From Erinaceus europaeus (lineage: Eukaryota > Chordata > Mammalia > Eulipotyphla > Erinaceidae), in assembly GCF_950295315.1 (NCBI RefSeq), contig NC_080162.1, positions 68,175,760 through 68,239,759 of the forward strand: a DNA stretch of 64,000 nt. The letters run 5' to 3'. The notes below the pieces were generated by a model that saw nothing but the letters and a program-made list of their open reading frames with translations, ran no database searches and was not told the origin of the DNA. This document shows positions 31,435 to 42,177 of the stretch, one piece after another; positions within the stretch are counted from its first letter, which is position 1, and each line of letters begins with the position of its first letter. Position numbers and translations under genes: made by a program.

Positions 31435-33212
31435 GCACTTCTATTCCCAGAAATACGACCTCTAAGGCAGATACTATGTCTGAGCAGTCCACGGATACAT
31501 CTTTATAGTCACATGGAATAATGTTTGTGTTACTACAGTTAAAATATTGTCTTTTCATGTTTCTGCCACGGCAGATAATAAATCCTCTTTTCTATGAAAA
31601 CTGTCCCTCCCAAGTTGTTGTCATTTTGTTGTCATCTATCTACAAACTACTGGTCAGGCATGTCCCTAACACACACATTCTGAAATCTGCACTCGGGTTA
31701 GTTGGTTACTTAACAATATTGAGAAAGACTGAGAATGTTTATTTAGAGAACTAGTTGGTATTAGAAGTCACCAATGATTGGGTCGATGGAAATAGTAATA
31801 ATATAGTATTCTTTTGACATTCCTTCTATTTATTTTCCTGAAGTCCTGGAGTGAGCATGAGTCTTACAGCCTTCTTTGTTAATTATCCATGAATAAAGTA
31901 CAAGCAAATCTGGTGACAAGAAAGAAGCAGGAACTTCCTTTTTGTCTAGAAAAGTTGTCAAGCTTTTGAAAAGGTAAATGGAATCAATGATACTTTGCTA
32001 CTAGGTCCATTTTTCATATCTACTTCTTTAGTATGATTGAAAAGGAACTCTTTGTCCTCCAGACAAGAACTGGACAATGATGTCTTAGTCTCCCACCTCC
32101 CAGAGAGAAACAGGGTATATGGCTATTTATAATAATGAAAAGAGACAGCAAGGAGCTTTAAAAAAATGCTTTCCCTGTTGTTGTCAGTTTTGAAATGGGA
32201 CTGGAGGCCAGCAAAGTCCTGATAACATTGGTGTATTGTTCTTGTAGGTCCTAACCTCAGCAAGCTACATCAGTATCTTCTGTCTGAAGAAGTCGTTCTC
32301 TTTTCATCAAACACATTCCAGAAGTCAGCAGTAAAAGCACTGACAGGGGAGAGCAGATTGATCCATTAACTCTCACCCAGTTCCTTGGCTGAACCTTACT
32401 TCACATTCCAGTTATAAAGATTTGGTGAGTTATCAAACAGGAAACGAGCTCTGAAAGGAACTGTGTCTTTTGGAGATTCTCGCCAAGGCTTCTTGTTGCC
32501 TGTGCATCATGGAAAGAATGTGCGACCCACTTCCCTAAATCTTCTAGACTTCTCAGATTCTGTGGAGCATAAATATGGGCAATAACACTTACTTTATGTT
32601 TTCTGAAATGCATATTCTGACTACATGGTGAGGAGCCCGAGAGGCCATATTTCTGTGCTTCAAATGAATCCCCAAATGCTGATGCTTCTCGCCTATGCAC
32701 CATATTTTGGACCATTTGCAATGAGTTAATAAAACACTTTTGAAATATGACAGAAGCTAAGGTAACTGTGTTTCTATGCGTGTGTTTTGGCTTCAAAAGT
32801 TACTCAACTGTGTACTAAAACAGTGTATGTACTTGTTCCATGTCACTGGATTGGATGCAGTGGAAATCAATAGATAAAATAACCCACAAAGTGAGTGGTT
32901 ATTCAAACAATATTCAGTATTGTGATGAACAACAACAATCTAGAGTTTGAAACTCTACAGGCCAAATGAGAATATGGCATTCCGGCATGTGTACACAGTA
33001 AGAAGTTAGAGGAAGATAACTGGCTGTACTCAATTTCAAAGCTCAAAGAAGAAAAATGATTATTTTCTTCTTGCTAAGCTCTGCTTCAGGTGACTTTAAA
33101 GCTCAAGAGGCATTAAAGGTCCATGTAAGGGGACACCACAACTAGGGTGTAACCTTTCTAAGGCACCATTCCATGTGACTAAAGTGAAGATCAAGGATGA
33201 GATTCGAAGCAC
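31435..33212. other. Single-copy stretch, about 1.8 kb
   Basis: No named repeat. The longest frame (32401-32796, minus, 131 codons) begins MKPKHTHRN and has no domain, signal peptide or motif I recognise. It is not flanked by promoter or splice signals I can support and is not called. Confidence 0.5.
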
Positions 33213-33229
33213 AAGAAAATCCTGCCTTA

Positions 33230-33496
33230 GACTGGGAGTATGGACCGACCAGTCAACGCCCATGTTCAGCGGGGAAGCAATTACAGAAGTCAGACCTTCT
33301 ACCTTCTGCAACCCACAATGACCCTGGGTTCATGCTCCCAGAGGGATAGAGAATGGGAAAGCTATCAGGGGAGGGGGTGGGATATGGAGATTGGGTGGTG
33401 GGAATTGTGTGGAATTGTACCCCTCCTACCCTATGGTTTCGTTAATTCTTTCTTAAATAAAAAATAAATAAATAAATAAATAATAAAAAAATAAAA
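33230..33496 (+). mobile_element. 5'-truncated L1 3' end with 17-bp TSD
   Basis: 267 bp of the recurrent L1 3' UTR ending 'cttaaataaaaaataaataa'. A perfect TSD, aagaaaatcctgcctta, lies at 33213-33229 and 33497-33513, so this is a recent insertion. Confidence 0.95.
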
Positions 33497-33513
33497 AAGA
33501 AAATCCTGCCTTA

Positions 33514-34630
33514 ACATATCTGGACTATAATCCAGGTTTCACTTCTTTCTCAATTAAAGGGCCTGGGGTGACTGCTCAATTTAATTTTAAATTTCTTCAT
33601 GCAACATGACCTCCTTACCTTAAACTCTAAAACTGTAGAGAAGGCTTAATTTCAAACATACTTAATTTCAAACATACTTGACCTCAGTGCTTCAGCAAAA
33701 TGGCCATATTATCTTGGATACCACATATTTCCACATTACCTTGGATACCATGACATTTCTACAAATGGCATTTTATCTTATGTAACACTGAAAAACTGGA
33801 ATATTTCTGTGAATCCTAAAGGAGCTAGCATATAGAACAACTGTGCATAACATGTATAAATAAAACAATAACAACACTTGTCTTTTCAGTTGTTGAAAAT
33901 AAAATACAGTATTTTTGTCTCCAGAGTATCTTGAAATTCAATTTCACTGCTACCAAAAGTAGAGCAAGCATTAGAAATGTTGAAGGATTTCCTTCAGTGG
34001 CTAATTTGATGACTGGGAGATATTTTAGGAATGAAAAAACATAATTTAAAGTATCCTGACATCGATAAATATTTCTTTAGCATTTAACTGTAAGAGCTCT
34101 GAATCGTCCATCTGTTCAAGAATTTCTAATTTCAAAATAATATGATGCTTTGGGAGTTTGTGAATCCACACAAACGTCAGAAAGACCAGGTGCCGTCGTA
34201 GTTTTCCACACTTGGGGAAAAGTACACACTACTCTTACTTCTCTAAGAGATGGGGGAGACAAGTTGATCTCCTACACCCCTTCAGACTTTACTGCTTTGA
34301 TTTTTATTTGGGGGAGGCACAGAGATAAATAATAGTTCTGACCAAAGGATAAGACTGGCATGTGGATGAATCACTGTTCACCTAACCAGATGACACCATA
34401 TACACTCGACTCTTAAATTTTCATTCTGTCCTATCAAATCATTTTTTAAAAAATGTAAAAGTAAACAAAGTGAAAGTAATCTGTTCATTTCTAACTCTGC
34501 CTCAAAGACAAGTCCCTATGGTGATGTTCTATATTACCCTATTTTCATCCACCATTACACAAGTCTCTGCTGTGCCCTCTCCAGATTTCATACACTGAGA
34601 CCACCACATCTGGCTGTCCAAGAAAAAAAA
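33514..34630. other. Single-copy stretch
   Basis: No named repeat apart from a small direct repeat 'cttaatttcaaacatact' at about 33646-33680. No gene recognised. Confidence 0.5.
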
Positions 34631-34646
34631 ATACACTAAAACTTCT

Positions 34647-34797
34647 TTTTTTAAAATATTTTATTTTTGAGAGAGAAGAAACACCAGAGCACTGCTCAGC
34701 TCTGGCTTATGGTGGTGTGGGGGATTGAACCTGTGACTTTGGAGCCTCAGGCATGAGAGTCTGCTTGCATAACTATTATGCTATCTACCCCCACCCC
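34647..34797 (-). mobile_element. Type II SINE with 13-bp TSD
   Basis: Minus strand: a 'gatagcataatagttatgca' A-box region and 'caggttcaatccccc' B box, then 'gagcagtgctctggtg' and an A-rich tail. TSD cactaaaacttct at 34634-34646 and 34798-34810. Confidence 0.92.
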
Positions 34798-34850
34798 CAC
34801 TAAAACTTCTAAGAGAACTTTCAAGCAAGAATCATAAAATAGAAACAGCC

Positions 34851-35188
34851 AGGGGGTCAGGTGGTAGCGCAGCAGGTTAAGCGCACATGGCACAAGGCAC
34901 AAGGACTGGCAGGGATCCCCGTTCAAGTTCCTGGCCCCCCACCTGCAGGAGGGTCGCTTCACAGGTGGTGAAGCAGGTCTGCAGATGTCTATCTTTCTCT
35001 CCCCCTCTCAGTCTCCCCTCCTCTCTCAATTTCTCTCTGTCCTATCCAACAACAGCAATGATAACAACAATAATGATGACAACAAGGGCAACAAAGTGGG
35101 AAAAAAATGGCCTCCAGGAGCAGTGGATTCGTAGTGCAGGCACCGAGCCCCAGCAATAACCCTGGAGGTTTAAAAAAAAAAAAAAAAA
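34851..35188 (+). mobile_element. Type I SINE, long form, with 10-bp TSD
   Basis: Head 'ggtagcgcagcaggttaagc', full middle, (aac/aat)n tail, then the 3' module 'ggcctccaggagcagtgg ... ccctggagg' and poly(A). TSD agaaacagcc at 34841-34850 and 35189-35198. Confidence 0.93.
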
Positions 35189-35276
35189 AGAAACAGCCTT
35201 GCTTTTCTGCCATCTAATTTGTCCCCTCAACTTAACTCATTCCATCCTGCATATTGCAGACAAAATACTATTTTAC

Positions 35277-35408
35277 ATATTTATTTATTTATTTATTTTA
35301 CCAGAGCACTTATCACCTCTGGCTTTTGATAGTGCAGGGAGGCTTGAATCTGGGATTTCAGAGCCTCAGGCATAAGAATCTCTTTGCATAATCATTATGT
35401 TATCTATC
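35277..35408 (-). mobile_element. Type II SINE (left of Vingi)
   Basis: Minus strand: 'agataacataatgattatgc' and a degenerate B box, 'agaggtgataagtgctctgg', and a tail of (aaat)n. Its 5' end meets the 3' end of the Vingi element. Confidence 0.85.
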
Positions 35409-36798
35409 CCACCCTTCTTCTTCTTCTAGCGTTTGCCCTTCTTCTGTAGCCAGTCAACAGCGTCAGGTTGAGCCTGATGTAAAGTTTCGAGACCTCCTTT
35501 GAATCTGGAGAGGTGGCAGTCGTTGACTATGTGGGTCATAGTCTGTCTGTAGCCGCAGGGGCAGTTTGGGTCGTCTCTGGCTCCCCAGCAATGGAACATA
35601 GCGGCGCACCGGCCATGGCCTGTTCGATAGCAATTGAGGAGGGCCCAGTCATAACGTGCTAGGTCAAAGCCGGGTTGATGCTTGCAGGGGTCTGTGATGA
35701 GGTGTTTGTTCTTTACCTCAGCTGACTGCCAACTCTGTTTCCAAGAGTCTGGAACAGAGAAGTTCAGTGTAGGCGTAGGGGACCAGATTGGGTGACGAGA
35801 CGTCAAGCGTTGGACAAGGTGGGCGAAGATATCTGCGTATATTGGCAGGTCTGGTTGAGCGTAGACGTGGGAAATGAACTTAGATGATGCCGCATCCTGA
35901 CGAATATCTGGCGGGGCGATGTTGCTAAGAACTGGCAGCCATGGAACCGGGGTGGAACGGATGGTTCCAGAAATGATCCTCATGGAGGAATATAATTTGG
36001 AATCGACCAAGTGGACATGGGGGCTACGGAACCATACTGGGGCACAGTATTCTGCAGTGGAATAGCATAATGCCAGAGATGATGATCATAGTGTGGAAGC
36101 ACTCGCGCCCCATGAGGAGCTGGCCAGTCTTGCAATGATGTGATTCCTCGCACCCACCTTTGCTGCAGTTTTTATGAGATGTTCGTGAAATGACAGAGTG
36201 CGATCGAGAGTAACGCCAAGATAGACTGGCTGGGCTTCATGCCGGATTCTCGTATCGTCAAGCTGCACATTAAGCTCACGTGAGGCCGAGGCATGGTGTA
36301 GATGGAAAACAGATGATACCGTTTTAGCAGTGCTAGGGATTAGTCGCCATTTTTTACAGTAATCAGATATCAGAGACATGTCTTTCGTGAGTGTTTCCTC
36401 AAGGATGTCGAACTTTGATGCCTGAGTTGCAAGGCAGATGTCATCGGCGTAGATGAACTTCCTTGAAGAAGTTTCTGGGAGGTCATTGATGTAAATATTA
36501 AATAGCGTAGGAGCCAGAACAGAGCCCTGGGGGAGGCCACTTGAGACAAGTCTCCATCTGCTAGACTTGTCACCCAGAAGCACCCGGAATCTTCTGTTTT
36601 GGAGAAGAAACGATATAGTGTTGGCCACCCATGGAGACAGGCATCTTGAGATCTTGACTAGGAGACCACGGTGCCAGACCGTGTCATAGGCTGCTGTGAG
36701 ATCAACAAAGACAACACCCATCTTTAAATTCTTCTGGAATCCATTTTCAATGTAAGTTGAGAGGGCCAGGGCTTGTTCGCAGGTAGATCTTCCACCCT
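35409..36798 (-). mobile_element. Vingi-clade non-LTR retrotransposon, 5'-truncated
   Basis: A minus-strand LINE of the Vingi/Ingi group, unrelated in sequence to the L1s around it. It starts abruptly in the RT domain (5' truncation at about 36798) and ends just after the stop codon in a short (gaa)n run, not a poly(A). The 7-bp repeat ccaccct at 35409-35415 and 36792-36798 could be a TSD. Base composition is clearly richer in GC and CpG than its surroundings. Vingi elements lack an RNase H domain, and in mammals have been reported only in hedgehogs, where horizontal transfer was proposed. The clade assignment rests on motif recognition from memory. Confidence 0.85.
35426..36796 (-). pseudogene. 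Vingi RT and C-terminal domain, one in-frame stop
   Basis: One minus-strand frame of about 457 codons runs from the truncated edge (GRSTCEQALAL) to TAG at 35426-35428. It shows motif A DLTAAYDTVWH (about 36660-36705), motif B GLPQGSVLAPTLFN (about 36490-36540) and YADD at 36440-36451, so all three catalytic aspartates are kept. The C-terminus has LNCYRTGHGRCAA and a Cys-His motif, CPCG..TMTHIVNDC (about 35515-35570). The only disruption is TGA at 36086-36088, which splits it into two open pieces and is consistent with CpG decay of a CGA Arg codon. The endonuclease part is missing by truncation, so this copy could not move by itself. Confidence 0.9.
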
Positions 36799-36945
36799 AA
36801 ACACATTCTATTTATTATTTATGAGAGAGAAATGCTTTCCTCAGCTCTGGGTGGTGGTAGTGCTGGGGATTGAACCTGTGACCTCAGAGCCTCAGGCATG
36901 AAAAGTCTTTTTCAGAACTAGATGCTATCTCCCCAGCCCCAAAAT
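36799..36945 (-). mobile_element. Type II SINE (right of Vingi)
   Basis: Minus strand: 'ggggagatagcatctagttc', B box 'aggttcaatccccagc', 'cagagctgaggaaagc', and an A/T-rich tail touching the Vingi 5' edge. Same orientation as the SINE on the other side. Confidence 0.88.
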
Positions 36946-37075
36946 TGTATTTTAAAGAAGCAATGTTAATTGGTCTTTGTCCCACTCAAAATCCTTCTTT
37001 GGAAACTGACCTGAAAAGTGAATTTGAATAGCACACTAAGTTCAGAGAATACTTGGGAAAGGAGAGGGAGAAAGA

Positions 37076-37269
37076 TTTTTTATTGCTGTTGTAGTTATCA
37101 TTGTTGTTGTTATTGATGTCATCATTGTTGGGTGGGACGGAGAGAAATGGAGAGAGGAGGGAAGAGAGAGACACCTGCAGACCTGTGGAGTAAGTTCCCT
37201 GCAGGTGGGGAGCCAAGGGCACAAACCTGGATCCTTACCCAGGTCCTTGTGCTTTGCGCCATGTGTGCT
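37076..37269 (-). mobile_element. Type I SINE, head partly lost
   Basis: The left end is the (tgt/att)n tail in reverse, then 'gggacggagagaaatggag', 'acctgcagacctgtgg' and a head that stops at 'gccatgtgtgctt'. Joined to the next SINE through an A run. Confidence 0.85.
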
Positions 37270-37283
37270 TAAAAAAAAAAAAA

Positions 37284-37441
37284 AGAAAGAAAGAAAGCAA
37301 AGGGGAGAGAAAGACACCAGCAGACCTGCTTCACTGCACCTGAAGGAAGGTCCCCCTTGCAGGTAGGGAGAAGGGACCTGAACCCTGGTCCTTATGCTTA
37401 GTAGTATGTGTACTTTACCAAGTGTGCCACCACCTGGCCCC
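37284..37441 (-). mobile_element. Second type I SINE, tail lost
   Basis: Starts with (gaaa)n and 'ggggagagaaagacaccag', then 'cctgcttcactgcacctga' and a full head ending 'ccaccacctggcccc'. The A-rich run at its left is on the wrong strand for a SINE tail, which suggests a rearranged junction between two SINEs. Confidence 0.8.
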
Positions 37442-37469
37442 CAGATGATGTCTATCCACTGCTATATCT

Positions 37470-37535
37470 TAGCATCTAGTACTCTGTGTGCCATATAGTA
37501 AGGACTCTACAAATATTTCCTGGAAGAATGATGTA
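37470..37535 (+). mobile_element. MIR or L2 3' fragment
   Basis: 'gtgtgccatatagtaaggac' followed by 'tctacaaatatttcctgga' resembles the shared MIR/L2 3' end. Confidence 0.45.
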
Positions 37536-37554
37536 TATTTTGTATACTAAGGTC

Positions 37555-37737
37555 CAGTCCATGGGCCAGCAGATTCAATTTCACCTGGACATTTGTTAGA
37601 AATACATATTTAGGCCTCTCTGATGACCTATTGAATAATAAATTTTATGGCTGGGGACTAACAATCTTTATTTTTTAAAACACACCAGTGATTCCAAGAC
37701 TTGCTAAAGTTAGAGAACCACCATTTTAGAGTTTATA
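37555..37737 (-). mobile_element. MER5-like hAT-Charlie DNA transposon remnant
   Basis: 'catttgttagaaatacat', 'aacaatctttattttttaaa' and 'aaagttagagaaccacca' follow the order of the MER5A consensus read on its reverse strand. Non-autonomous and very old. Confidence 0.65.
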
Positions 37738-37839
37738 CTTAATATCTGGCTCCACATTATAATTGTCAGTTTTAAGAAAGGCTTTAGCTACCTTAACTGT
37801 TTTTTTTTTTTAGACTACTCTTAAAAAGTTTATAAGGGA

Positions 37840-38072
37840 GGGGGCCAGGAGGTGGTGCACCTGTCTGAGTGCACATATTACAATGTCTAAGGATCCAGTT
37901 TCAAACCCCTGGTCCCCACCTGCATAGGAAAAGCTTCACAAGCGGTGAAGCAGGGATGCTGGTGTCTCTCTTTTCTTCTCTCCTTCTCTATCTCCCCTTC
38001 CCTCTAGGTCTTTCTCTGTCGCTATCCAATAAATAAAATAATTAAAACTGTTAAAAAAATTTAAAAAATTTT
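37840..38072 (+). mobile_element. Type I SINE with 15-bp TSD
   Basis: Head 'ggggccaggaggtggtgcac', 'ggtccccacctgcatagg', 'cggtgaagcagggatg' and a 'tccaataaataaaataa' tail. TSD aaagtttataaggga at 37825-37839 and 38073-38087. Confidence 0.94.
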
Positions 38073-38319
38073 AAAGTTTATAAGGGAAAATGAAATACAT
38101 TTAGAGTGTATCATTGATAATAATTGCCTTAATATTTCCATTTCTTTTCTTCAACCCCAGCACATAAAGTAGAATATTGCTTATAAAGTGATCATTGCTC
38201 TAGTAACACTCCAGCAGTGCCTCTGGTCCCATCGGAATAAAGTGATAGGGTTCTTGATTAGATTCACTCTAAAAACCAGAATTGCATTATTTAAACTGGG
38301 GTCAAATTCCTTGTCCACA

Positions 38320-38440
38320 TCACTTAGTAACTTTTTAGAAATACAGAATCACAAGTTCATCCAAAACTGCTGCATCAGAATCTACAATCTAACAGATGTG
38401 TCCATATTACAATCTGAGAGGCACTGGTCCACAAGGGCAT
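38320..38440 (-). mobile_element. MER5-like remnant
   Basis: 'ttttagaaatacagaatcac', 'gctgcatcagaatctacaat' and 'tgagaggcactggtcca' match the MER5A pattern. The sequence before 38320 may be part of the same element. Confidence 0.55.
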
Positions 38441-38985
38441 AGTTATATAGTACATAGAAGTAAAAAATGGTCTCCCCAGGTCTTTACAATTCAGGGAAGC
38501 AACTATTTGCAGTTAAAGGTATTTTACCAGGGACATTCAATAAAACTTCTAGTTAGAGTGAGGCATCTAAGTCTCAAGATCAAATGACTTTCTTGCTCAG
38601 TGGCATACACTGGACTGTCAGTAGTCTTCACTGTTGTTGGTTGTTGGGTAAAGAAGGTCATTTCTACATGAAAGTTTTTGAGAAACTGGCTCATCCATGA
38701 AGATTCAAACAAACACAACTCAAAATAATGAGTTATAAGTACTTCCCAAATCAATCACATTTACTATGCTGAGTGCTCATGTATTTAGTTGTTCCTGAAA
38801 CTCTACAAAGCAGCTACTGGTAAGTATCCCCTTTCTGGAAATGAGAGAAACAGAGGAGATGAGGCACAGGAATATGATCCAGAACTGAAATTCAAACCCT
38901 TTTTCCTCTAAAACCTATTTTATTAACCACAACACCTAATTCAACAATTATGCTAAAGGAGAAGACACAATGACCCCCAAATAAC
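38441..38985. other. Mostly single-copy, with a possible MIR at 38840-38900
   Basis: 'gaggagatgaggcacagga' near 38853 hints at a reverse MIR core. Otherwise nothing recognised. Confidence 0.4.
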
Positions 38986-38991
38986 TGTTGT

Positions 38992-39333
38992 TGTTCCCTC
39001 CCCCCCCAGGGTTATTGCTGCGGCTCAGTGCCTGCACTATGAATCTACTGCTCCTGGAGGCCATTTTCCCCCCTTTGTTGCCATTGTTGTTTATCATCGT
39101 TATTATTGTTGTTGCTGCTGCTGTCACTGTTGCTGGATAGGACAGAGAGAAATGGAGAGGGGAGGGGAAGACAGAGTGGGGGAGAGAAAGAAAGACACCT
39201 GTAGACCTGCTTCACTGCCTGTGAAGTGAACCCCCCTGCAGGTGGGGAGCCAGGAACTTGAACAGGGATCCCTGCCAGTCCTTGCGCTTCGCGCCATGTG
39301 CGCTTAAGCCATTGCACTACCACCCGACCCCCA
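38992..39333 (-). mobile_element. Type I SINE, long form
   Basis: 'ccagggttattgctgcggct ... ctcctggaggcc' module in reverse, (ttg/att)n tail, 'ggataggacagagagaaatg', 'gacctgcttcactgcctgtg', and a head ending 'cactaccacccgaccccc'. Short similar flanks 'aataactgtt' and 'aataattgtt' may be a decayed TSD. Confidence 0.9.
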
Positions 39334-39339
39334 ATAATT

Positions 39340-40095
39340 GTTTTTTTAAACATCAACTGAAAAGTCCCTGAGCGTTCCTTTAACAATTAGAAGCAGCAAA
39401 ATTAAATAGAATGGTTGCTGTGCCAACCCACAGAAGTAAAATATAACCAGGCAGCAAATCAGAGTAAACATTTAGGAATCCTTTGCATGTGGCACACGAC
39501 TCCACCCACCCTTCTTGGCACAAGCCCGGATGTTGATTATATGGATCCCGCTGGCATTTCATGTCCTCATAAGAGTCATGCAGAGTATCCTCCTTACTGC
39601 TGAATGTGAACATGACCAGACTTATTCAAGTAATTTGGCACATTACAGTGATGACTCAATAGTACAGACAAGGGCAAGAGTTTCAATCTATGTAATTCAC
39701 CCATTCCTCTCACCTTTTTATTCAGTCACCTGCTGTAATGCTCAGAAATGAAGGTCATTTTCTAAGGATAGGGGAGAGAAAAGGGTCACTTAGGTAAAAG
39801 GGACCAACCCACCTAGAACTAATTAACAGCAACTGGTTAATAAGCTTTGTGAAATATGTCTCATCTAAACAGTTTTTGTCATGCTAAGATAATGTAGGGA
39901 AGGGAGGAGAGAATGCCTAGGTACCTACCTTTGGAGCAGAATTTAGGTCCCACATATGCCAGTTTGGCTCATCTCTCCTACTATTCCATTCTACTGACTG
40001 TCCCCTATTAACATAGTGGGTTTTCACACGTTAACCCAATTCACTGTTATGGGAGTCTCCTATGAAAATTTATCTGAGTACAGATTAGAAATGGG
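39340..40095. other. Single-copy stretch
   Basis: No repeat recognised. Frames at 39380-39613, 39415-39603 and 39515-39751 overlap on different strands and phases and show no domain. Confidence 0.5.
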
Positions 40096-40099
40096 AATC

Positions 40100-40345
40100 C
40101 TGGCGGTCTGACATAAGGGCCTGTGCAAGGATCCCAGTTTGAGCCCCTGTTCTCCACCTACAGAGGAGTCACTTCACAAGTGGTGAAGCAGGTCTCCAGG
40201 TGTCTCTCTGTCTATCTTCCCCTCCCCTCCTCCCCTCTCAATTTTCTCTCTGTCCTATCCAAAAATTGAAAAAAAAAATGGCCACAGGAACAGTGGATTC
40301 ATAGTATAGGCACCAAGCCCCAGCAATAATCCTGGAGGCAAAAAG
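40100..40345 (+). mobile_element. Type I SINE, long form, head damaged
   Basis: 'aaggatcccagtttgagccc' B-box region, 'gtggtgaagcaggtctcc', pyrimidine tract and the 3' module 'ggccacaggaacagtgg ... cctggagg'. The first part of the tRNA head is missing. Confidence 0.85.
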
Positions 40346-40407
40346 AAAGAAATAAAGAGGAAGAAAAGAAGAAAGAATGAAAGAAAAAAGAAATGATAAT
40401 CCTGAAT

Positions 40408-40430
40408 ATATATATATATATATATATAAT
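40408..40430. repeat. (TA)n microsatellite
   Basis: About 11 TA units. Confidence 0.9.
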
Positions 40431-40639
40431 TTTGCACTGGGTCAAAAACATTAATTCCAGAGAATTGCTGGGCTGTGGTCACATGACTTTTTGCTGGTAT
40501 ATGTGAATGAAGGATGAAACATTTCATATCAGAGTTTGTGGCCTTGTGAGTATGTTCTCAATAGAAAATAGTGTTATCAATGTCTCTAATTCATATTGTT
40601 ACTTACTTTGAAATTACCAAAAGGGTCACTCTTAACTTT

Positions 40640-40735
40640 GTAAACTTTATCATCACAAGAGGCTTAGAAATGCACTTTTAAGTCCTCTGTTTTATAGATG
40701 AAGAAATCAAGCAAGGGCAGAACCAAGGACAGAAA
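40640..40735 (-). mobile_element. Possible MIR fragment
   Basis: 'tctgttttatagatgaagaa' is the reverse MIR core beginning. The rest is too diverged. Confidence 0.4.
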
Positions 40736-40739
40736 CTAT

Positions 40740-41065
40740 TATTATTATTTATTGCCACCAGGTTTATTGCTGGATCTCCATGCCTGCACTATGAATCCAC
40801 TGCTTCCAGCAGCTTTACCCCACTCCCTTTCTATTATACTTGATTATTATATTATTATTATTATACTTTCTATTATATTACTATTATACTTTCTATTATA
40901 CTTTATAGGACAGAGATAAATTGAGAGGGTAGGGAGGAGAGAGAAAGTCAGACCCCTGAAGATTTGCTTCACTGCTTGTGAAACTTCCCCTTGCAGATGG
41001 GGAGTGGGGGCTTGAACCCAGGTTCTTGCGCTTGGTAACCAAGTGCCACACCGCCCAGCCCCCAG
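40740..41065 (-). mobile_element. Type I SINE, long form, with AT-rich internal expansion
   Basis: Reversed module 'gccaccaggtttattgctgg', then an expanded (att/atact)n stretch at 40835-40905 in place of the usual tail region, 'aggacagagataaattgaga', and a head ending 'caccgcccagccccc'. Confidence 0.85.
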
Positions 41066-41155
41066 GATATAAATTTTAAGTGCTTTCCTAAAATTTTTTT
41101 CAGAAGCTTTTCCTACCTATATCAGTAAAACTCATGAAAAAATGTATTTTAGATG

Positions 41156-41158
41156 GGG

Positions 41159-41208
<50 letters not shown>

Positions 41209-41322
41209 TGGAAATAACTGAAGTTTCCTTCAATGCTGGAAGTAAACTGGGAGGCTGGACTAGAACCTGGATCATATACATGGCAAAGCAACACACAACC
41301 CAAAACTATTTCACCAGCCTTG
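41156..41322 (-). mobile_element. Type III SINE with (GA)n tract
   Basis: The (ga)n run 41163-41206 is followed by 'ctgaagtttccttcaatgct' and 'ctagaacctggatc', as in other type III copies. Confidence 0.55.
41163..41206. repeat. (GA)n microsatellite
   Basis: About 21 GA units inside a type III SINE. Confidence 0.92.
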
Positions 41323-41324
41323 AA

Positions 41325-42075
41325 AAAAAAACTTAAACTTTTGGATAACCAGCTCTTTTCATTGTCCTATTTCTGTACAGAGACCTCTACTCTAGCTCCT
41401 CAATTTTTAATAACCTTTTCAAGAAAGTATAAAAAAATCATTAGCACCAAGGTGTTAGTGACTGAAAAAGACTGGAAGGCAATAGCACTTAGAGAATCTT
41501 TGAATTATGGATGACTATCCCATGCCATTTTTATTCTCAACTTCCCCTTTAATTATCCACTTCAAGATCTTATCTCTATTAGAATCTTAGCCAACAGTTA
41601 AAGCCCCATGAGCTTGTTTTTACTTTTTCCTTTGATCTGGCTTAAAGACCCAGAGCATCCTGCAGATCCCAACCATTCATGTAGAGCTCCAGCTTGGGAG
41701 TATATGTCTAAAACTAATCCAATCAATTCATTCCCTCCTTGAGCTACAGAGTTAATTCCAAGGTAGTCCTGAGATTAGGACAGGTCAATCACATGACTCT
41801 TGGGAAAGGAGAGGGTTATGTGGAATTCTGGAGCAATTTTGCTCTTTAATGCTTGCCATAAATTATGAGTGTGTAGAATTTCAAGAACTGTTGGAATTCA
41901 AATGGTACTGTAAGAGAAGCAGAAGACATCTGAATATAGATTAGTAAGAATTTTAACAGTTTAAGATTATTTTAGCCCATTTTCGTTGCCATATTTATTT
42001 TTTCTCTCTTACGTTAGTTAGTCTCTTCTGTCAGTTTTTCCTGTTTCATCCATCTATATCTACCTATCTATTTAC
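41325..42075. other. Single-copy stretch
   Basis: No repeat or gene recognised. Confidence 0.5.
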
Positions 42076-42078
42076 CTG

Positions 42079-42171
42079 TCATCTGAGAGCAGACAATATA
42101 ATATCACTTTGCCTTAAAAATCTATCTATCATCTGAGAGCAGACAATATAATATCACTTTGCCTTAAAAAT
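42079..42171 (+). repeat. Two-copy tandem duplication, 50-bp period
   Basis: The 43 bases at 42079-42121 (starting tcatctgagagcagacaa) recur exactly at 42129-42171. They are separated by a ctatcta spacer that matches the ctat-rich sequence just upstream of the first copy. Confidence 0.95.
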
Positions 42172-42177
42172 ACTTCA

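Noticed and set aside
32401..32796. 131-codon minus-strand frame in single-copy DNA
   Set aside because: No domain, no codon or splice evidence, no flanking gene signals. A frame of this length is expected by chance in 64 kb. A cross-species alignment would decide.
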